The notes under the pieces: generated by a model
Told to the model about the DNA's origin: nothing
Database searches by the model: none
Seen by the model: the letters and a program-made list of their open reading frames with translations, nothing else
From: Pseudomonas taiwanensis
GTDB lineage: Bacteria > Pseudomonadota > Gammaproteobacteria > Pseudomonadales > Pseudomonadaceae
DNA length: 64,000 nucleotides
Direction of reading: 5' to 3'
NCBI RefSeq assembly: GCF_013393345.1
Contig: NZ_QJRF01000057.1
Location: 1-64,000, forward strand
In this document: piece by piece, positions 48,399 through 58,103 of the stretch
Layout of the letters: every line of letters begins with the position of its first letter
How positions within the stretch are numbered: position 1 is the stretch's first letter
Translations under genes and position numbers: made by a program

Positions 48399-49580
48399 AT
48401 GAGCACGCTACAGCCGTCCGCGTCCTCCCCCACCCTGCAGATCATCACCGTCGTTTTCTTCACCTTCATCAGTTTCTTCTGCGTCGGCCTGCCGATTGCC
48501 GTACTGCCCGGCTACGTGCACAACGACATGGGCTATGGCTCGGTGATGGCAGGGATCGTCATCAGCGTGCAGTACCTCGCCACCCTCCTCTCCCGCCCCA
48601 TGTCCGGCAGCCTGGCTGACCGCCTCGGTGCCAAGCGCGCGGTCATGTACGGCATGGCCTGCTGTGGCCTTTCCGGGGTGCTGACGCTGCTCTCCACCTC
48701 GCTGGCGCAGCTACCCCTTTTGAGCCTGGCGCTACTGCTCGGCGGACGGGTGATGCTGGGCATCGGCCAGGGTCTGGTGGGCACCGGCTCCATCAGTTGG
48801 GGCGTGGGGCTGGTGGGTGCGGAGAACATGGCGCGGGTGATCTCCTTCAACGGCATCGCCTCCTACGGCGCAGTAGCCATTGGCGCCCCGCTTGGCGTGG
48901 TCCTGGTGGACGGGCTGGGCCTGTGGAGCATCGGCGGGCTGATGGCCGTGCTCTGTGCCGTTGCCCTGCTGTTGGCCTGGCCCAAGCGGCCGTCGCCCAT
49001 CGTCCATGGTGAGCGACTACCGTTCCGCAACGTGTTCCTGCGCATCGCCCCCAACGGCACAGCGCTGGCACTAGGGTCCATCGGCTTCGGCACCCTGGCC
49101 ACCTTCATCACGCTCTATTACGCAAGCGTCGGTTGGGATGGCGCGGCCTGGTGCCTGACCGCATTCGGCTGTGCCTTCATCGGTGCGCGACTGCTGTTCG
49201 TCAACAGCATCAAGCACTTGGGCGGTTACCGCGTCGCCATCATCTGCCTGGCCGTGGAAAGCCTCGGACTGTTCCTGCTCTGGGCGGCGCCAACGCCCTG
49301 GCTGGCCCTGGCCGGCGCGGCACTGACGGGCTTCGGCCTGTCGCTGGTCTACCCTGCCCTTGGCGTCGAAGCGGTCACGCGCATTCCTGCCGCCAGCCGC
49401 AGTTCGGCGCTGGGTGCCTACGCGGTATTCTTCGACCTGGCCCTGGGCATCGCCGGCCCACTGATGGGCGCCATCGCCGGCGGCGCGGGTTTCGCCGTGA
49501 TCTTCCTGGTGGCGGCGCTGATGGCGGTGACCGGCATGCTGATGAGTTACTGGCTACTGCGCAGCGAATCCAGAACCTGA
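48399..49580 (+). CDS. MFS transporter
   Basis: 393 aa, 12 predicted helices. The loop 2-3 motif is [14 protein letters not shown] (about 68), and the second half has [12 protein letters not shown]. The group includes YhhS-type efflux proteins, which often lack a known substrate. It is followed closely by four small genes on the same strand (14, 26 and 4 bp gaps), a likely operon. Confidence 0.9.
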   Translation: MSTLQPSASSPTLQIITVVFFTFISFFCVGLPIAVLPGYVHNDMGYGSVMAGIVISVQYLATLLSRPMSGSLADRLGAKRAVMYGMACCGLSGVLTLLSTSLAQLPLLSLALLLGGRVMLGIGQGLVGTGSISWGVGLVGAENMARVISFNGIASYGAVAIGAPLGVVLVDGLGLWSIGGLMAVLCAVALLLAWPKRPSPIVHGERLPFRNVFLRIAPNGTALALGSIGFGTLATFITLYYASVGWDGAAWCLTAFGCAFIGARLLFVNSIKHLGGYRVAIICLAVESLGLFLLWAAPTPWLALAGAALTGFGLSLVYPALGVEAVTRIPAASRSSALGAYAVFFDLALGIAGPLMGAIAGGAGFAVIFLVAALMAVTGMLMSYWLLRSESRT

Positions 49581-49594
49581 AGGAGCAGGAATCC

Positions 49595-49942
49595 ATGACC
49601 CCCGATCAAGTCGCCGCTTTCTGCCTGCAACTACCCGGTGCCCGCGAGGACCTCAAATGGGGCAGCAACCGGGTATTCTCGATCGCCGGCAACAAGATGT
49701 TCGCCATCCTCGATTTCATGGGCGACGGCCTCACCTTCAAAGTCGACAAGGACCTCTTCCTCGGCTATGTCGACCGCCCCGGCATCATTCCCGCGCCCTA
49801 CCTTGCACGGGCCCACTGGATCGCCATGCAGCGCCCCTACCCCATGGGTGACGGCGAACTGCGCGAGCTGATCACCCGCTCCCACCAACTGGTGGTAGCG
49901 CGCCTGCCGAAGATCCGGCAAGTGGGGCTGCTGCTGGACTAA
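49595..49942 (+). CDS. MmcQ/YjbR-family DNA-binding-fold protein
   Basis: 115 aa from ATG 49595 (MTPDQVAAFCLQLPGARED), with AAGGAG upstream. The double-wing fold is marked by WGSNRVFSIAGNKMFAIL, LTFKVD and RAHWIAMQ. The YjbR fold resembles DNA-binding domains, though the true function is unproven. It starts 14 bp after the MFS gene. Confidence 0.9.
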   Translation: MTPDQVAAFCLQLPGAREDLKWGSNRVFSIAGNKMFAILDFMGDGLTFKVDKDLFLGYVDRPGIIPAPYLARAHWIAMQRPYPMGDGELRELITRSHQLVVARLPKIRQVGLLLD

Positions 49943-49968
49943 CACCCCCAAACGACAAGGAAAGTCTC

Positions 49969-50280
49969 ATGTCCGTTCGTCTCTTCGCGCTGGTCGCCCT
50001 GGCCCTCTTCGGTGGCTACACCCTCTGGGTCATGGCCATCAGCGAACAACCCCTGCTCGAATTCGGCGCCCAACTGATGGGCCGCCCTGATACCGCACAG
50101 GTGGTGATCGACCTTTACCTCGCCTGCGCCCTGATCGGCATCTGGATGTACCAGGACAACCGCCGCCAGGGCCGTGGCCTGGCCTACTTGCTACCCTTCT
50201 ACCTGTTGACGGCGGTGTTCGCTTCCATCGGGCCGCTGCTCTATCTGGTCTTGCGCACACCCCGACGCCACGAGGCATGA
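49969..50280 (+). CDS. DUF2834-family membrane protein
   Basis: 103 aa with three hydrophobic segments (about 4-24, 45-62 and 72-94) and the motif IDLYLACALIGIWMYQDN plus SIGPLLYLVLR, characteristic of DUF2834. It is a small inner-membrane protein of unknown role, 26 bp after the MmcQ gene and 4 bp before the next. Confidence 0.85.
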   Translation: MSVRLFALVALALFGGYTLWVMAISEQPLLEFGAQLMGRPDTAQVVIDLYLACALIGIWMYQDNRRQGRGLAYLLPFYLLTAVFASIGPLLYLVLRTPRRHEA

Positions 50281-50284
50281 GCTG

Positions 50285-50842
50285 ATGAGAACCACTGCCC
50301 TCTGGACCCACCTCTGGAACAATCGGGCCCCCGCCCAGGGCCTGGAAGACTTCCGCCTGGAGGGGCGACGGGTGGACAGCGGCATGCTGGCCTTCGACGA
50401 CGACGGCGCCTGCTACCGCCTGAATTACACCCTGGAGTACGACAAAGGCTGGGAGCCCCGGGTCTTCAATGCGACGGTCCGCGATGGGCGCGGAACCCGC
50501 AACCTGACGCTGCGGCGTGACGGGCTGCACTGGTTCGATGGCAACGGCCAGAAGCTCCCGGAACTGTCCGGCAGCCTCGACCTGGACCTCTGGCCCACGC
50601 CCTTCACCAACAGCCCGAGCATCTGGCGGCTGTTCCTCAACCCCGGCGAACGCCGGGAAATCGAAGTGGTGTTCATCGAGGCGCCGCAACTGTCCGTGCG
50701 GCGCATGCGCCAGGCCTATACGCGCCTGGACCAGACCCGCTACCTCTACCAGAACCTCGACGGCAATGGCTTCGAGGCCGTGCTGACCCTGGACGAGGAT
50801 GGGCTGGTGAATCGCTACCCGCTGTTCTTCCAGCGGTTGTGA
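50285..50842 (+). CDS. Putative glycolipid-binding protein (PF06475 family)
   Basis: 185 aa, mainly beta-strand. Segments LEDFRLEGRRVDSGML and the repeated short-strand pattern (DGLHWFDGNGQKLPEL, LDLDLWPTPFTNS) match the family whose P. aeruginosa member (PA1994) has a known structure and a suggested glycolipid-binding cleft. No signal peptide. It is last of the MFS-led operon. The ligand is not known. Confidence 0.85.
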   Translation: MRTTALWTHLWNNRAPAQGLEDFRLEGRRVDSGMLAFDDDGACYRLNYTLEYDKGWEPRVFNATVRDGRGTRNLTLRRDGLHWFDGNGQKLPELSGSLDLDLWPTPFTNSPSIWRLFLNPGERREIEVVFIEAPQLSVRRMRQAYTRLDQTRYLYQNLDGNGFEAVLTLDEDGLVNRYPLFFQRL

Positions 50843-50861
50843 TGGAGCGGGACTCGAACTT

Positions 50862-50948
50862 GTAGGGGCGATTTCAATCGCCAAGCAGGCCGAAGGTCTG
50901 CCCGCCGGAGGCACCCGGGGGCAGCTTCGCTACCCTTGGCGAATGACT
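50862..50948. repeat. REP element, GATTTC type
   Basis: The left arm TGTAGGGGCGATTTCAATCGCC is intact; the right arm (TTGGCGAATGACTTGG) is degenerate. Between them is GCAGGCCGAAGGTCTGC. Confidence 0.75.
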
Positions 50949-50983
50949 TGGCCGTGTCTGCATTGCAAGTAGCTGCATTGCCC

Positions 50984-51038
50984 GTAGGAGCTGGCTTGCC
51001 AGCGAATGGTCCCATTTCGCTAGCAAGCTAGCTCCTAC
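50984..51038. repeat. REP pair downstream of lifO
   Basis: Halves GTAGGAGCTGGCTTGCCAGC and GCTAGCAAGCTAGCTCCTAC. It lies 18 bp after the lifO stop and uses the same two stem sequences as the copy at 41257-41311, in exchanged positions. Confidence 0.85.
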
Positions 51039-51056
51039 AAGGCTCCTGCCACTGGC

Positions 51057-51893
51057 TCAGCGTTCCACAGGCGGGATGTCGCTTTTCCCATCGACTGGCG
51101 TGCTGGTGACCTTTGCCCGTTCCCGGTCCAGTTGTGCCAGGCGATCCGCCGCTTCCGGGTTCAGTGTCGCTGCCCGCATGCGGTAAACCTCGTCATCGCT
51201 TGCCCCTTGCTCGCGCATCTTGCTCACCGCGGCCTCCAGCTTGAGTATCTGCAACGGCGCTTCCTTGGCGTCCCGCGCTTCCGGCACCAGCGCCGCATCC
51301 AGTGCGGCCAGTTTCTGTTGCTTTTGCGCGTCGGAGAGTCTGTGGTCCTGCAGGATTTCCAGCCGCACCAGTGCATCCGCGTTGAACGCGTCCTCGTCGC
51401 CAAACAAGCCTTGCACTTCCTTCGGACTGAAAAAGCGATCCCGCGTCTGACTCATGGCGTCCATGCGAGCTCGCATGTCTTCCAACGGATCACCCTGCGC
51501 CTGAATACGGTTTTCCGCCGCCACCAGCGCCCTCTTGTAATCGAAATAGCATCCCAGCAGGCGCTTGGCGTCGGCTGCCGGAACGGGCTTGAGGCGCTTG
51601 TCGATCTCGCGCTCGATTTCAGTCCGGATCTGGTCGAGGCTCGCTTCGCCCACTGCCGCCAAGAAGTACTCGAACAACAGGCGCATGCCGCTATCGACGA
51701 CCAGCACATCGCCGTCGCTGCGCAAGTCGCCATCGGGCTGGGTGCCATCCATGGAACGCACGAAGGAAGGCGCATGGGTATCGCCTACCCTGGGCGTTTC
51801 GACGCCTTGCCGGAGAAGCGACATCTGGACAAGAACGGCGGCCATTACGGCCACCGCTCCCAGTCCCGCACAGATTGCTTTGGTTTTCTTCAT
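51057..51893 (-). CDS. lifO: Lipase-specific foldase (Lif), apparently short at the C-terminus
   Basis: 278 aa, against about 340 for P. aeruginosa LipH. An N-terminal membrane anchor (about 8-27) precedes SFVRSMDGTQPDG and the family motif region RLLFEYFLAA (71-80). The usual RxxFDY reads RxxFEY. The extended helical domain is present, but the chain stops after LAQLDRERAKVTS with a polar tail, so the second mini-domain seems missing. Lif folds the secreted lipase in the periplasm. It lies 15 bp after lipA. Confidence 0.85.
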   Translation of the reverse strand: MKKTKAICAGLGAVAVMAAVLVQMSLLRQGVETPRVGDTHAPSFVRSMDGTQPDGDLRSDGDVLVVDSGMRLLFEYFLAAVGEASLDQIRTEIEREIDKRLKPVPAADAKRLLGCYFDYKRALVAAENRIQAQGDPLEDMRARMDAMSQTRDRFFSPKEVQGLFGDEDAFNADALVRLEILQDHRLSDAQKQQKLAALDAALVPEARDAKEAPLQILKLEAAVSKMREQGASDDEVYRMRAATLNPEAADRLAQLDRERAKVTSTPVDGKSDIPPVER

Positions 51894-51908
51894 GCCGATC
51901 TCTTGCCG

Positions 51909-52877
51909 CTACAGACCCGCATTCTTCAGGCGATTTGCGTGTTGCCGATACAGCGTGATCGGGTTGGTCTCGAAGAGGTTCACGAGGCCCGCCGTATGGT
52001 TGATCGCATCCATATGGTTCATGCCGTAATCATCGCGAATGACTTTGCCCAGATGCTGGGCGCAGCTACTGACAAGGCCATCGTTCTTCGCTCCCCGGAA
52101 GACCAGCGATACCAATGCCAGGGTTGGATCGATGGCATCGGCGGTGTTGGTGTACGCCTGCGCACCGCCCCAGGAAAAGTACTTCACGCCATTGACCTGA
52201 TAAGCCCCTTCGCCGCACTCGGTGGTCGGGATACCTTCTGGATGCGCGGCGTTGAATGCCAACGAGCCGGCGGTGCTCAGGGATTGAAGCGAGGCGGCAG
52301 AGTTTTGCGGTAAGCCGTCGTCATTCGAGAGGATGCCGATCAATTGCGCGAGGCCATTGGATATCGACTGCACGGCATCGCCGGCCATTCCAGGCGGGGT
52401 AATGCCGAGGATCGCATCCACGGCCTCTCCCTTGCCGTTGGCCCCGTGCACGCTGGTAACCGAAGCCACCAGGTCCGGTCGCACCGAAGCGACATAGCGC
52501 GCGGTCGGACTACCCTGACTGTGGCCGATGAGGTTGACCTTGGACTTGCCGGTGACTGCGAGAATCTGCTGAACCTGAAGCAGCAATTGTTCGCCGCGCA
52601 CTTCATGGCTGTTGGAGGCGGACACTTGCGTCAGATAGACGTCGGCGCCGTCGTAGGCGCGCAACTGATCAGGGATGCCGTACCAGTAATCGAGCAAGCC
52701 GATCTTGTCGAAACCGAGCGCACCATGTACCAGCACGATCGGGGATTGGGTTTTCGTATAGCCGCACTGGCCGGTGAGGCTGAAACATGCGGCCTGCGCA
52801 GACAGCGGCAGGGCTGCGGTGATGGTGACGGCGGTGAGCATTGCGGCGGCAAGTAGCTTGCCAACGTGCTTTTTCAT
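51909..52877 (-). CDS. lipA: Secreted triacylglycerol lipase, family I
   Basis: 322 aa with a Sec signal peptide (cleavage near LSAQA-ACF). Oxyanion-hole region LVHGALGFDKIGLLDYWYG and the nucleophile elbow GHSQGS; the common family I.1 form is GHSHGG. The catalytic Asp is in GAKNDGLVSS and the His in MNHMDAINH. Two cysteines (CGEGAY and VSSCAQHL) likely form the family disulfide; two more sit at the mature N-terminus. It needs the following foldase. A G/C-rich inverted repeat (CCCCCC / GGGGGG near 53003-53026) lies upstream. Confidence 0.95.
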   Translation of the reverse strand: MKKHVGKLLAAAMLTAVTITAALPLSAQAACFSLTGQCGYTKTQSPIVLVHGALGFDKIGLLDYWYGIPDQLRAYDGADVYLTQVSASNSHEVRGEQLLLQVQQILAVTGKSKVNLIGHSQGSPTARYVASVRPDLVASVTSVHGANGKGEAVDAILGITPPGMAGDAVQSISNGLAQLIGILSNDDGLPQNSAASLQSLSTAGSLAFNAAHPEGIPTTECGEGAYQVNGVKYFSWGGAQAYTNTADAIDPTLALVSLVFRGAKNDGLVSSCAQHLGKVIRDDYGMNHMDAINHTAGLVNLFETNPITLYRQHANRLKNAGL

Positions 52878-53136
52878 TTCATTCCCTCTGGTTTTTTATT
52901 TTTGTAGTTCTGGAATGCGGTTTTTAGTTGGCGGCCTGGTCGCGAGTACCTCCTTTGCTGTTCTGGTAGTCATTTCCGAAGGTATTTGATTCAGGTGCGA
53001 CCCTCCCCCCTCCAAACAAGGGGGGGCAATGAGATCGACATGCTCGTGATCAGGATGGGGAGAGCCAGACACTGGTGTCTGTTCGCGAGCGCTTATCCTG
53101 CGAAGCGCGGCGGTTTCCTGCAGAACAGAGTGCCCA

Positions 53137-56100
53137 TCAGGCCGTCGCCGCTTCCAGCTTGTGAATCGGCTTCCAGCGGCGCACTTGCTGGTAGAGGGTG
53201 GGCACTACGAAGAGTGTGAAGAAGGTACCCACCAGCAGGCCGCCGACTATCACCATGCCGATCTGTTGCCGGCTTTCCGCTCCGGCGCCCGAGGCGATGG
53301 CGAGCGGTACCGAACCCAGGACCATGGCGCCGGTGGTCATCAGGATCGGCCGCAGGCGTTTCACCGAGGCTTCCATCACCGCCTCATGCAGGTCCATGCC
53401 CTGGCGCAGCAACTGGTTGGCGAACTCGACTATGAGGATGCCGTGCTTGGTGATCAGGCCGATGAGGGTGACCATCCCCACCTGCGAGTAGATGTTCAGG
53501 GTGCCACCGAAGAGGGTCAGCGCCAGCAAGGCGCCAGCCATGGAGAGCGGCACGCTGAAGAGGATGATCAGCGGATCGATGAAGCTCTCGAACTGCGCCG
53601 CCAGCACCAGGTAGATGAACACCAGGGCCAGGGCGAAGATCAGCGCGACGCCGGTGCTGGAATCCTTGAAGTCCCGCGAGGTGCCGGTGTAGTCGAACTG
53701 GGTGTCCTGCGGGAACACCGAACGCGCCGCCTCTTCCAGATAATCCAGCGCCTCGCCGAGGGTGTAGCCGGAGCCGACGTTCGCCGTCACCGTCACCGCG
53801 CGTAGCTGGTTGAAGTGGTTGAGTTCGCGAGGCGCCACGGTTTCCCGCACATCGATCAGGTTGGCCAGTTGCACCATGCTGTCGTTGCGGCCGCGGACGT
53901 AGACGCGATTGAGGTCGTCCGGATTGCTGCGGTCAACGTTGGCCAGCTGCACCAGCACGTCGTACTGCTCGCCATTCTGCTTGAAGCGGGTGACCTGGCG
54001 ACTGCCGAACAGGCTTTCCAGGCTGCGGCCAATGGCGGCGGTGTCCGTGCCCACTGCCACCGCCTGCTCGCGGTTGACCGTGACCTTGAGCTGCGGTGAG
54101 TTGAGTTTGAGGTCGCTGTCCAGGCTTTCCAGCGCCGGGTTGTCGCGCACCCGCTCCATCAGCTGGTCGACGTACTTCTGCAGTTCGCTGTACTCCAGCG
54201 AGGAACGGATGACGAAGTTGACCGGCTGGTTGCGCGCGCTCTGCCCGAGCGGCGGCCGGTTGATCGGGAAGGCGCGCACGCCGGGTATGTCACGCAGCTT
54301 GGGCAGGAGCTCGTCGCGAATCTCGAACTGGCTGCGGCCACGGGAGTCCCAATCCTCCAGCTTGAGGAAGGACAGGCCCTGGGCCACGGTGGGGAAGCCC
54401 ACCACCACCATGTAGCGGTTGGCTTCGGGAATCGATTTGTAGGCCTCTTCCAGCAGCTTCGCGTAGCGGCTGGTGTATTCGATGGTGGCGCCATCGGGGC
54501 CGTTGATCGAGCCGACTATGGTGCCGGTGTCCTCGGTGGGCGCCAGCTCGCTACGCAGGCCGCTGAACAGGATCAGGCAGAACACCAGGATGCCCGCCAG
54601 CAGCAGGATGATCAGCATCCAGGCACGCAGCACCCGTTCCAGCAGGTGGCGGTAGCTGTAGGTCAGCGCATGGAGGAAGGACTCCACCAGGTTGTACAGG
54701 CGGCCGTGCTTCTGCTCGGCATGGGGCTTGAGCAACTGCCCGCACATCATGGGCGACAGGGTCAACGCGACGAAGCCGGACACCAGCACCGCGCCGGCGA
54801 GTGTCCAGGAGAATTCGGTGAAGAGCTTGCCCGAGGTGCCTTGCATGAAGCCGATGGGGGCGTACACGGCAGCCAGCGTCAGGGTCATGGCGATCACCGC
54901 GAAGGCGATTTCCCGGCTGCCCTTGTAGGCGGCCTGGATCGGCGACATGCCCTCCTCGATGTGCCGGTGGATGTTCTCCAGCACGACGATGGCATCGTCC
55001 ACCACCAGGCCGATGGCCAACACCATGGCCAGTAAGGTCAGAGTGTTGATGGAGAAGCCGAGCAGCACCATGAGGCTGAAGGCACCGATCAGCGACACCG
55101 GGATGGTCACCAGCGGAATCAGGGTGGCGCGCAGGGAGCGCAGGAACAGGAAGATGATCAGGATCACCAGCACCACCGCCTCCCAGATGGTGGTGTAGAC
55201 GTTGTCGATGGACTCGCGGATGAACAGCGAGTTGTCGTTGGCGATGGTCATCTTCATGCCGTCGGGTAGCAACGCCCGCAGTTCCGGCAACGCGGCATTG
55301 AGGCCATCGGAGATTTCCAGCGGGTTGGCCGTGGCCTGCTTGACCAGCCCCAGGGAGACCGCCGCGCGGCCATTGAAGCGCACGATGCTGCGTTCGTCTG
55401 CCGCGCCGATCTCGGCGTGCCCCACGTCGGCCAGCCGCAGCAGATAGCCGCGCTGGTCGTTGAGGATCAGGTCGTTGAATTCTTCGGGGGTGCGCAGGTC
55501 GGTTTCCGACAGCACGCTGAACTCGCGCTGCACGGACTCGATGCGCCCGGCCGGAATCTCCACGTTCTGCCGGCGCAGCGCGTCTTCCACGTCCTGCACG
55601 GTGAGGTCATGGGCGGCGAGCTTTTCCGGGTCCAGCCAGATGCGCATGGCGAAGCGCCGGGCGCCGCGAACCTGCACCTCGGAGACACCGGGGATGGTCT
55701 GCACGCGGTCGCGAATCACCCGCTCCAGCACATCGGTGATCTCCATCGCCGAATGCTGCTCGCTGTAGAAGGCGATCCAGATCACCGGCTGCGCGTCGGC
55801 CTCGACCTTCTGCACGATGGGTTCGTTGATCTCGTCCGGAAGCAGGCCACGCACCCGCCCCAGCCGGTCGCGCACGTCATTGGCGGCTTCGTCGGCGTTG
55901 GTGCCGAGGCGGAACTGCGCAGTGATCTGGGTATTTTCCGAGCGACTGATGGACGCCACGAAATCCAGCCCCTCGATGCCGGAGAGCACGTCCTCGATGG
56001 GCTGCGCCACCTGGGACTCCATGATCTCCGGGCTGGCGCCGGGGTAGATAACGTTGACGGTGACGATGGGCACGTCGATGTTGGGATATTCCCGCACCGC

Positions 56101-56196
56101 CAGCCTTTGGTAGGCCAGCAACCCGAGCAGGACCAGGATCAGCGACAGGACGGTGGCGAACACCGGCCTGCGGATGCACACATCAGAGAGGGTCAT
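53137..56196 (-). CDS. RND efflux permease, HAE1 family
   Basis: 1019 aa, full length. Twelve helices with large periplasmic loops; N-terminus IRRPVFATVLSLILVLLGL, and the helix-4 proton relay GLVVDDAIVVLENI. It works as a trimer with a periplasmic adaptor and outer-membrane channel. The adaptor gene overlaps upstream by 4 bp. No outer-membrane factor gene is in the window, so it must borrow one. The substrates are not readable. Confidence 0.94.
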   Translation of the reverse strand: MTLSDVCIRRPVFATVLSLILVLLGLLAYQRLAVREYPNIDVPIVTVNVIYPGASPEIMESQVAQPIEDVLSGIEGLDFVASISRSENTQITAQFRLGTNADEAANDVRDRLGRVRGLLPDEINEPIVQKVEADAQPVIWIAFYSEQHSAMEITDVLERVIRDRVQTIPGVSEVQVRGARRFAMRIWLDPEKLAAHDLTVQDVEDALRRQNVEIPAGRIESVQREFSVLSETDLRTPEEFNDLILNDQRGYLLRLADVGHAEIGAADERSIVRFNGRAAVSLGLVKQATANPLEISDGLNAALPELRALLPDGMKMTIANDNSLFIRESIDNVYTTIWEAVVLVILIIFLFLRSLRATLIPLVTIPVSLIGAFSLMVLLGFSINTLTLLAMVLAIGLVVDDAIVVLENIHRHIEEGMSPIQAAYKGSREIAFAVIAMTLTLAAVYAPIGFMQGTSGKLFTEFSWTLAGAVLVSGFVALTLSPMMCGQLLKPHAEQKHGRLYNLVESFLHALTYSYRHLLERVLRAWMLIILLLAGILVFCLILFSGLRSELAPTEDTGTIVGSINGPDGATIEYTSRYAKLLEEAYKSIPEANRYMVVVGFPTVAQGLSFLKLEDWDSRGRSQFEIRDELLPKLRDIPGVRAFPINRPPLGQSARNQPVNFVIRSSLEYSELQKYVDQLMERVRDNPALESLDSDLKLNSPQLKVTVNREQAVAVGTDTAAIGRSLESLFGSRQVTRFKQNGEQYDVLVQLANVDRSNPDDLNRVYVRGRNDSMVQLANLIDVRETVAPRELNHFNQLRAVTVTANVGSGYTLGEALDYLEEAARSVFPQDTQFDYTGTSRDFKDSSTGVALIFALALVFIYLVLAAQFESFIDPLIILFSVPLSMAGALLALTLFGGTLNIYSQVGMVTLIGLITKHGILIVEFANQLLRQGMDLHEAVMEASVKRLRPILMTTGAMVLGSVPLAIASGAGAESRQQIGMVIVGGLLVGTFFTLFVVPTLYQQVRRWKPIHKLEAATA

Positions 56197-57209
56197 GCCC
56201 CACCTCGCGCTACGGTGCGGACCTCCAGTCCGGGACTGACCTTCTGCCAGCCCGCGGTAATCACCTGCTCGTTACCCTGCAGGCCCTCACGAACCTCAGC
56301 CTTGCCGCGCAGGCGCTGGCCAATCTTGATCGGGCGCCGCTCCACCTTGCCGCCCACCACCAGGTTGACGAACAGTTGCTGCCCCACCGGCATCACGGCC
56401 TCTTCAGGGATCAGCAAGGCCTGTGGCCGTTCGGCGAGGATCACCGATACCTTGACGAACTGGCCGGGCTTCAGGCGATGGTCCTGGTTGGGAACCTGGG
56501 CGCGGATCGCCTGGCTGCGGCCGACTTCATCCAGACGCGGGTTGAGGGCGATGATCGCACCCCGGAAACGCTCGCCCGGATAGGCGTCCAGGCTCAGTTC
56601 CACCGCCTGGCCGATGCTCACCTGGCTGACGGCTTTCTGCGGCACACGGAAATCCACCTTCAGCGGGTCCAGTACCTCCAGGTTGACCACATCCTGGCCC
56701 GCGCTGAGATAGTCGCCGACGCTGACCTGGCGCAGGCCGAGGGTGCCGTCGTAGGGCGCACGTATCTGGGTCTTGTCGAGGCGCGCCTGGGCCAGGGCCA
56801 GGCTGGCGCGGGCGGCCTGTTCCCCGGACTGGGATTCGTCCTGGGCCTGGGCGTTGCTCGCGCCCCGGCTGAACAGCAACTTCGCGCGCTGGTAGCTCTT
56901 TTCCGCCAGGTCAAGGTTGGCCCTGGCCTGGGCCAGTTCGGCACGGGCGATTGAATCGTCCAGGCTGACCAGCAGGTCGCCGCCCTTGACCATCTCACCC
57001 TCGCGGAAATGCAGGCTGGCCACCCTGCCCTCCACTTCCGGACGGATCATCACCGACTCGTCCGAACGCAGCGAACCAAAGGTCACCAGTTCGTCGCGCA
57101 CCAGCGCCCGCTGCGGCTCGGCCACTTCGACCAGCGGCGCCTCCTGGGCCAGGGCGGACCACGAGGCGAGTGCCCCGAACAACAGCCAGGCGGTGCGAGG
57201 GAAGGTCAT
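56193..57209 (-). CDS. RND periplasmic adaptor (membrane fusion) protein
   Basis: 338 aa with a signal peptide (MTFPRTAWLLFGALASWSALA). The lipoyl half-motifs (GRVASLHFREGEMVKGGDLL and APYDGTLGLRQVSVGDYL) flank a coiled-coil hairpin rich in Ala/Arg/Gln (about 95-150), and beta-barrel and membrane-proximal domains follow. No lipobox Cys is present. It partners the RND permease whose start overlaps its stop. Confidence 0.94.
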   Translation of the reverse strand: MTFPRTAWLLFGALASWSALAQEAPLVEVAEPQRALVRDELVTFGSLRSDESVMIRPEVEGRVASLHFREGEMVKGGDLLVSLDDSIARAELAQARANLDLAEKSYQRAKLLFSRGASNAQAQDESQSGEQAARASLALAQARLDKTQIRAPYDGTLGLRQVSVGDYLSAGQDVVNLEVLDPLKVDFRVPQKAVSQVSIGQAVELSLDAYPGERFRGAIIALNPRLDEVGRSQAIRAQVPNQDHRLKPGQFVKVSVILAERPQALLIPEEAVMPVGQQLFVNLVVGGKVERRPIKIGQRLRGKAEVREGLQGNEQVITAGWQKVSPGLEVRTVARGGA

Positions 57210-57323
57210 CCGGAGCCTCTGCGACAGGGGATAGGGGGAAGAAAGTCTGCCGACTGTTTCGACAGACTTCCACGGGCGTCGATATTGAGGATAACGCCAG
57301 TCTGTGTCGCTATGTTTCCCGGT

Positions 57324-58103
57324 TTACTGGCGCATGCCGCGCCCGCTCACCAGCAGGCGAATGCAGGCGACGTAGAGAATGGCCATGGTGATCAGCATCA
57401 GCACGATGGCGACACCGATGTTGATGTCGGAAACACCGAGGATGCCGTAACGGAAGGCGTTGACCATGTGCAGGATGGGGTTGCCCAGGGAAACGGCCTG
57501 CCAGAACGGCGGCAGCAGATTGATCGAGTAAAACACCCCGCCCAGGTAGGTCAGCGGCGTCAGCACGAAGGTCGGGACAATCGAGATGTCGTCGAAATTG
57601 CGCGCGTAGACAGCGTTGATGAAGCCGCCGAGGGAGAAAATGGTGGCGGTCAGCAGCACCACCAGCGCGGTCACCCCGATGTGGTGCACCGTGAGCTTGG
57701 TGAAGAACAGCGACAGGAAGGTGACGATCAGGCCCACCGCCAGTCCGCGCAACACGCCGCCGATGGTGTAGCCGAGCAGGATGGTGTGCGGTGACACCGG
57801 CGATACCAGGAGCTCCTCCACCGAACGCTGGAACTTGCTGCCGAAGAAGCTCGACACCACGTTGCTGTAGGAGTTGGTGATGACCGACATCATGATCAAG
57901 CCGGGGACGATGTAGTCCATGTAGCTAAAGCCGCCCATGGCGCCGATTTGCTTGCCGATCAGGTTGCCGAAGATGACGAAGTACAGGGCCATGGTGATGG
58001 CCGGGGGCAGCAGCGTCTGCGGCCAGATGCGTGTGAAACGGCGGACTTCGCGGTAGACGATGGTTTCCAGGGCGACCAGGTTGGCGCGCAGTTCCGAACT
58101 CAT
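57324..58103 (-). CDS. yadH: ABC-2 type permease, YadH family
   Basis: 259 aa, six predicted helices. The ABC-2 conserved segment is SVEELLVSPVSPHTILLGY, with GGVFYSINLLPPFWQ near the C-terminus. It pairs with the ATPase YadG; the start overlaps the yadG stop (ATGA). It probably exports an uncharacterised substrate. A 115-bp gap separates it from the RND adaptor gene. Confidence 0.92.
   Translation of the reverse strand: MSSELRANLVALETIVYREVRRFTRIWPQTLLPPAITMALYFVIFGNLIGKQIGAMGGFSYMDYIVPGLIMMSVITNSYSNVVSSFFGSKFQRSVEELLVSPVSPHTILLGYTIGGVLRGLAVGLIVTFLSLFFTKLTVHHIGVTALVVLLTATIFSLGGFINAVYARNFDDISIVPTFVLTPLTYLGGVFYSINLLPPFWQAVSLGNPILHMVNAFRYGILGVSDINIGVAIVLMLITMAILYVACIRLLVSGRGMRQ

Noticed and set aside
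52878-53136. Search for a sigma-54 (-24/-12) promoter upstream of lipA, known for some Pseudomonas lipases
   Set aside because: No TGGCAC-N5-TTGC-like sequence was found by eye. Only a G/C inverted repeat without a T-run was noted.
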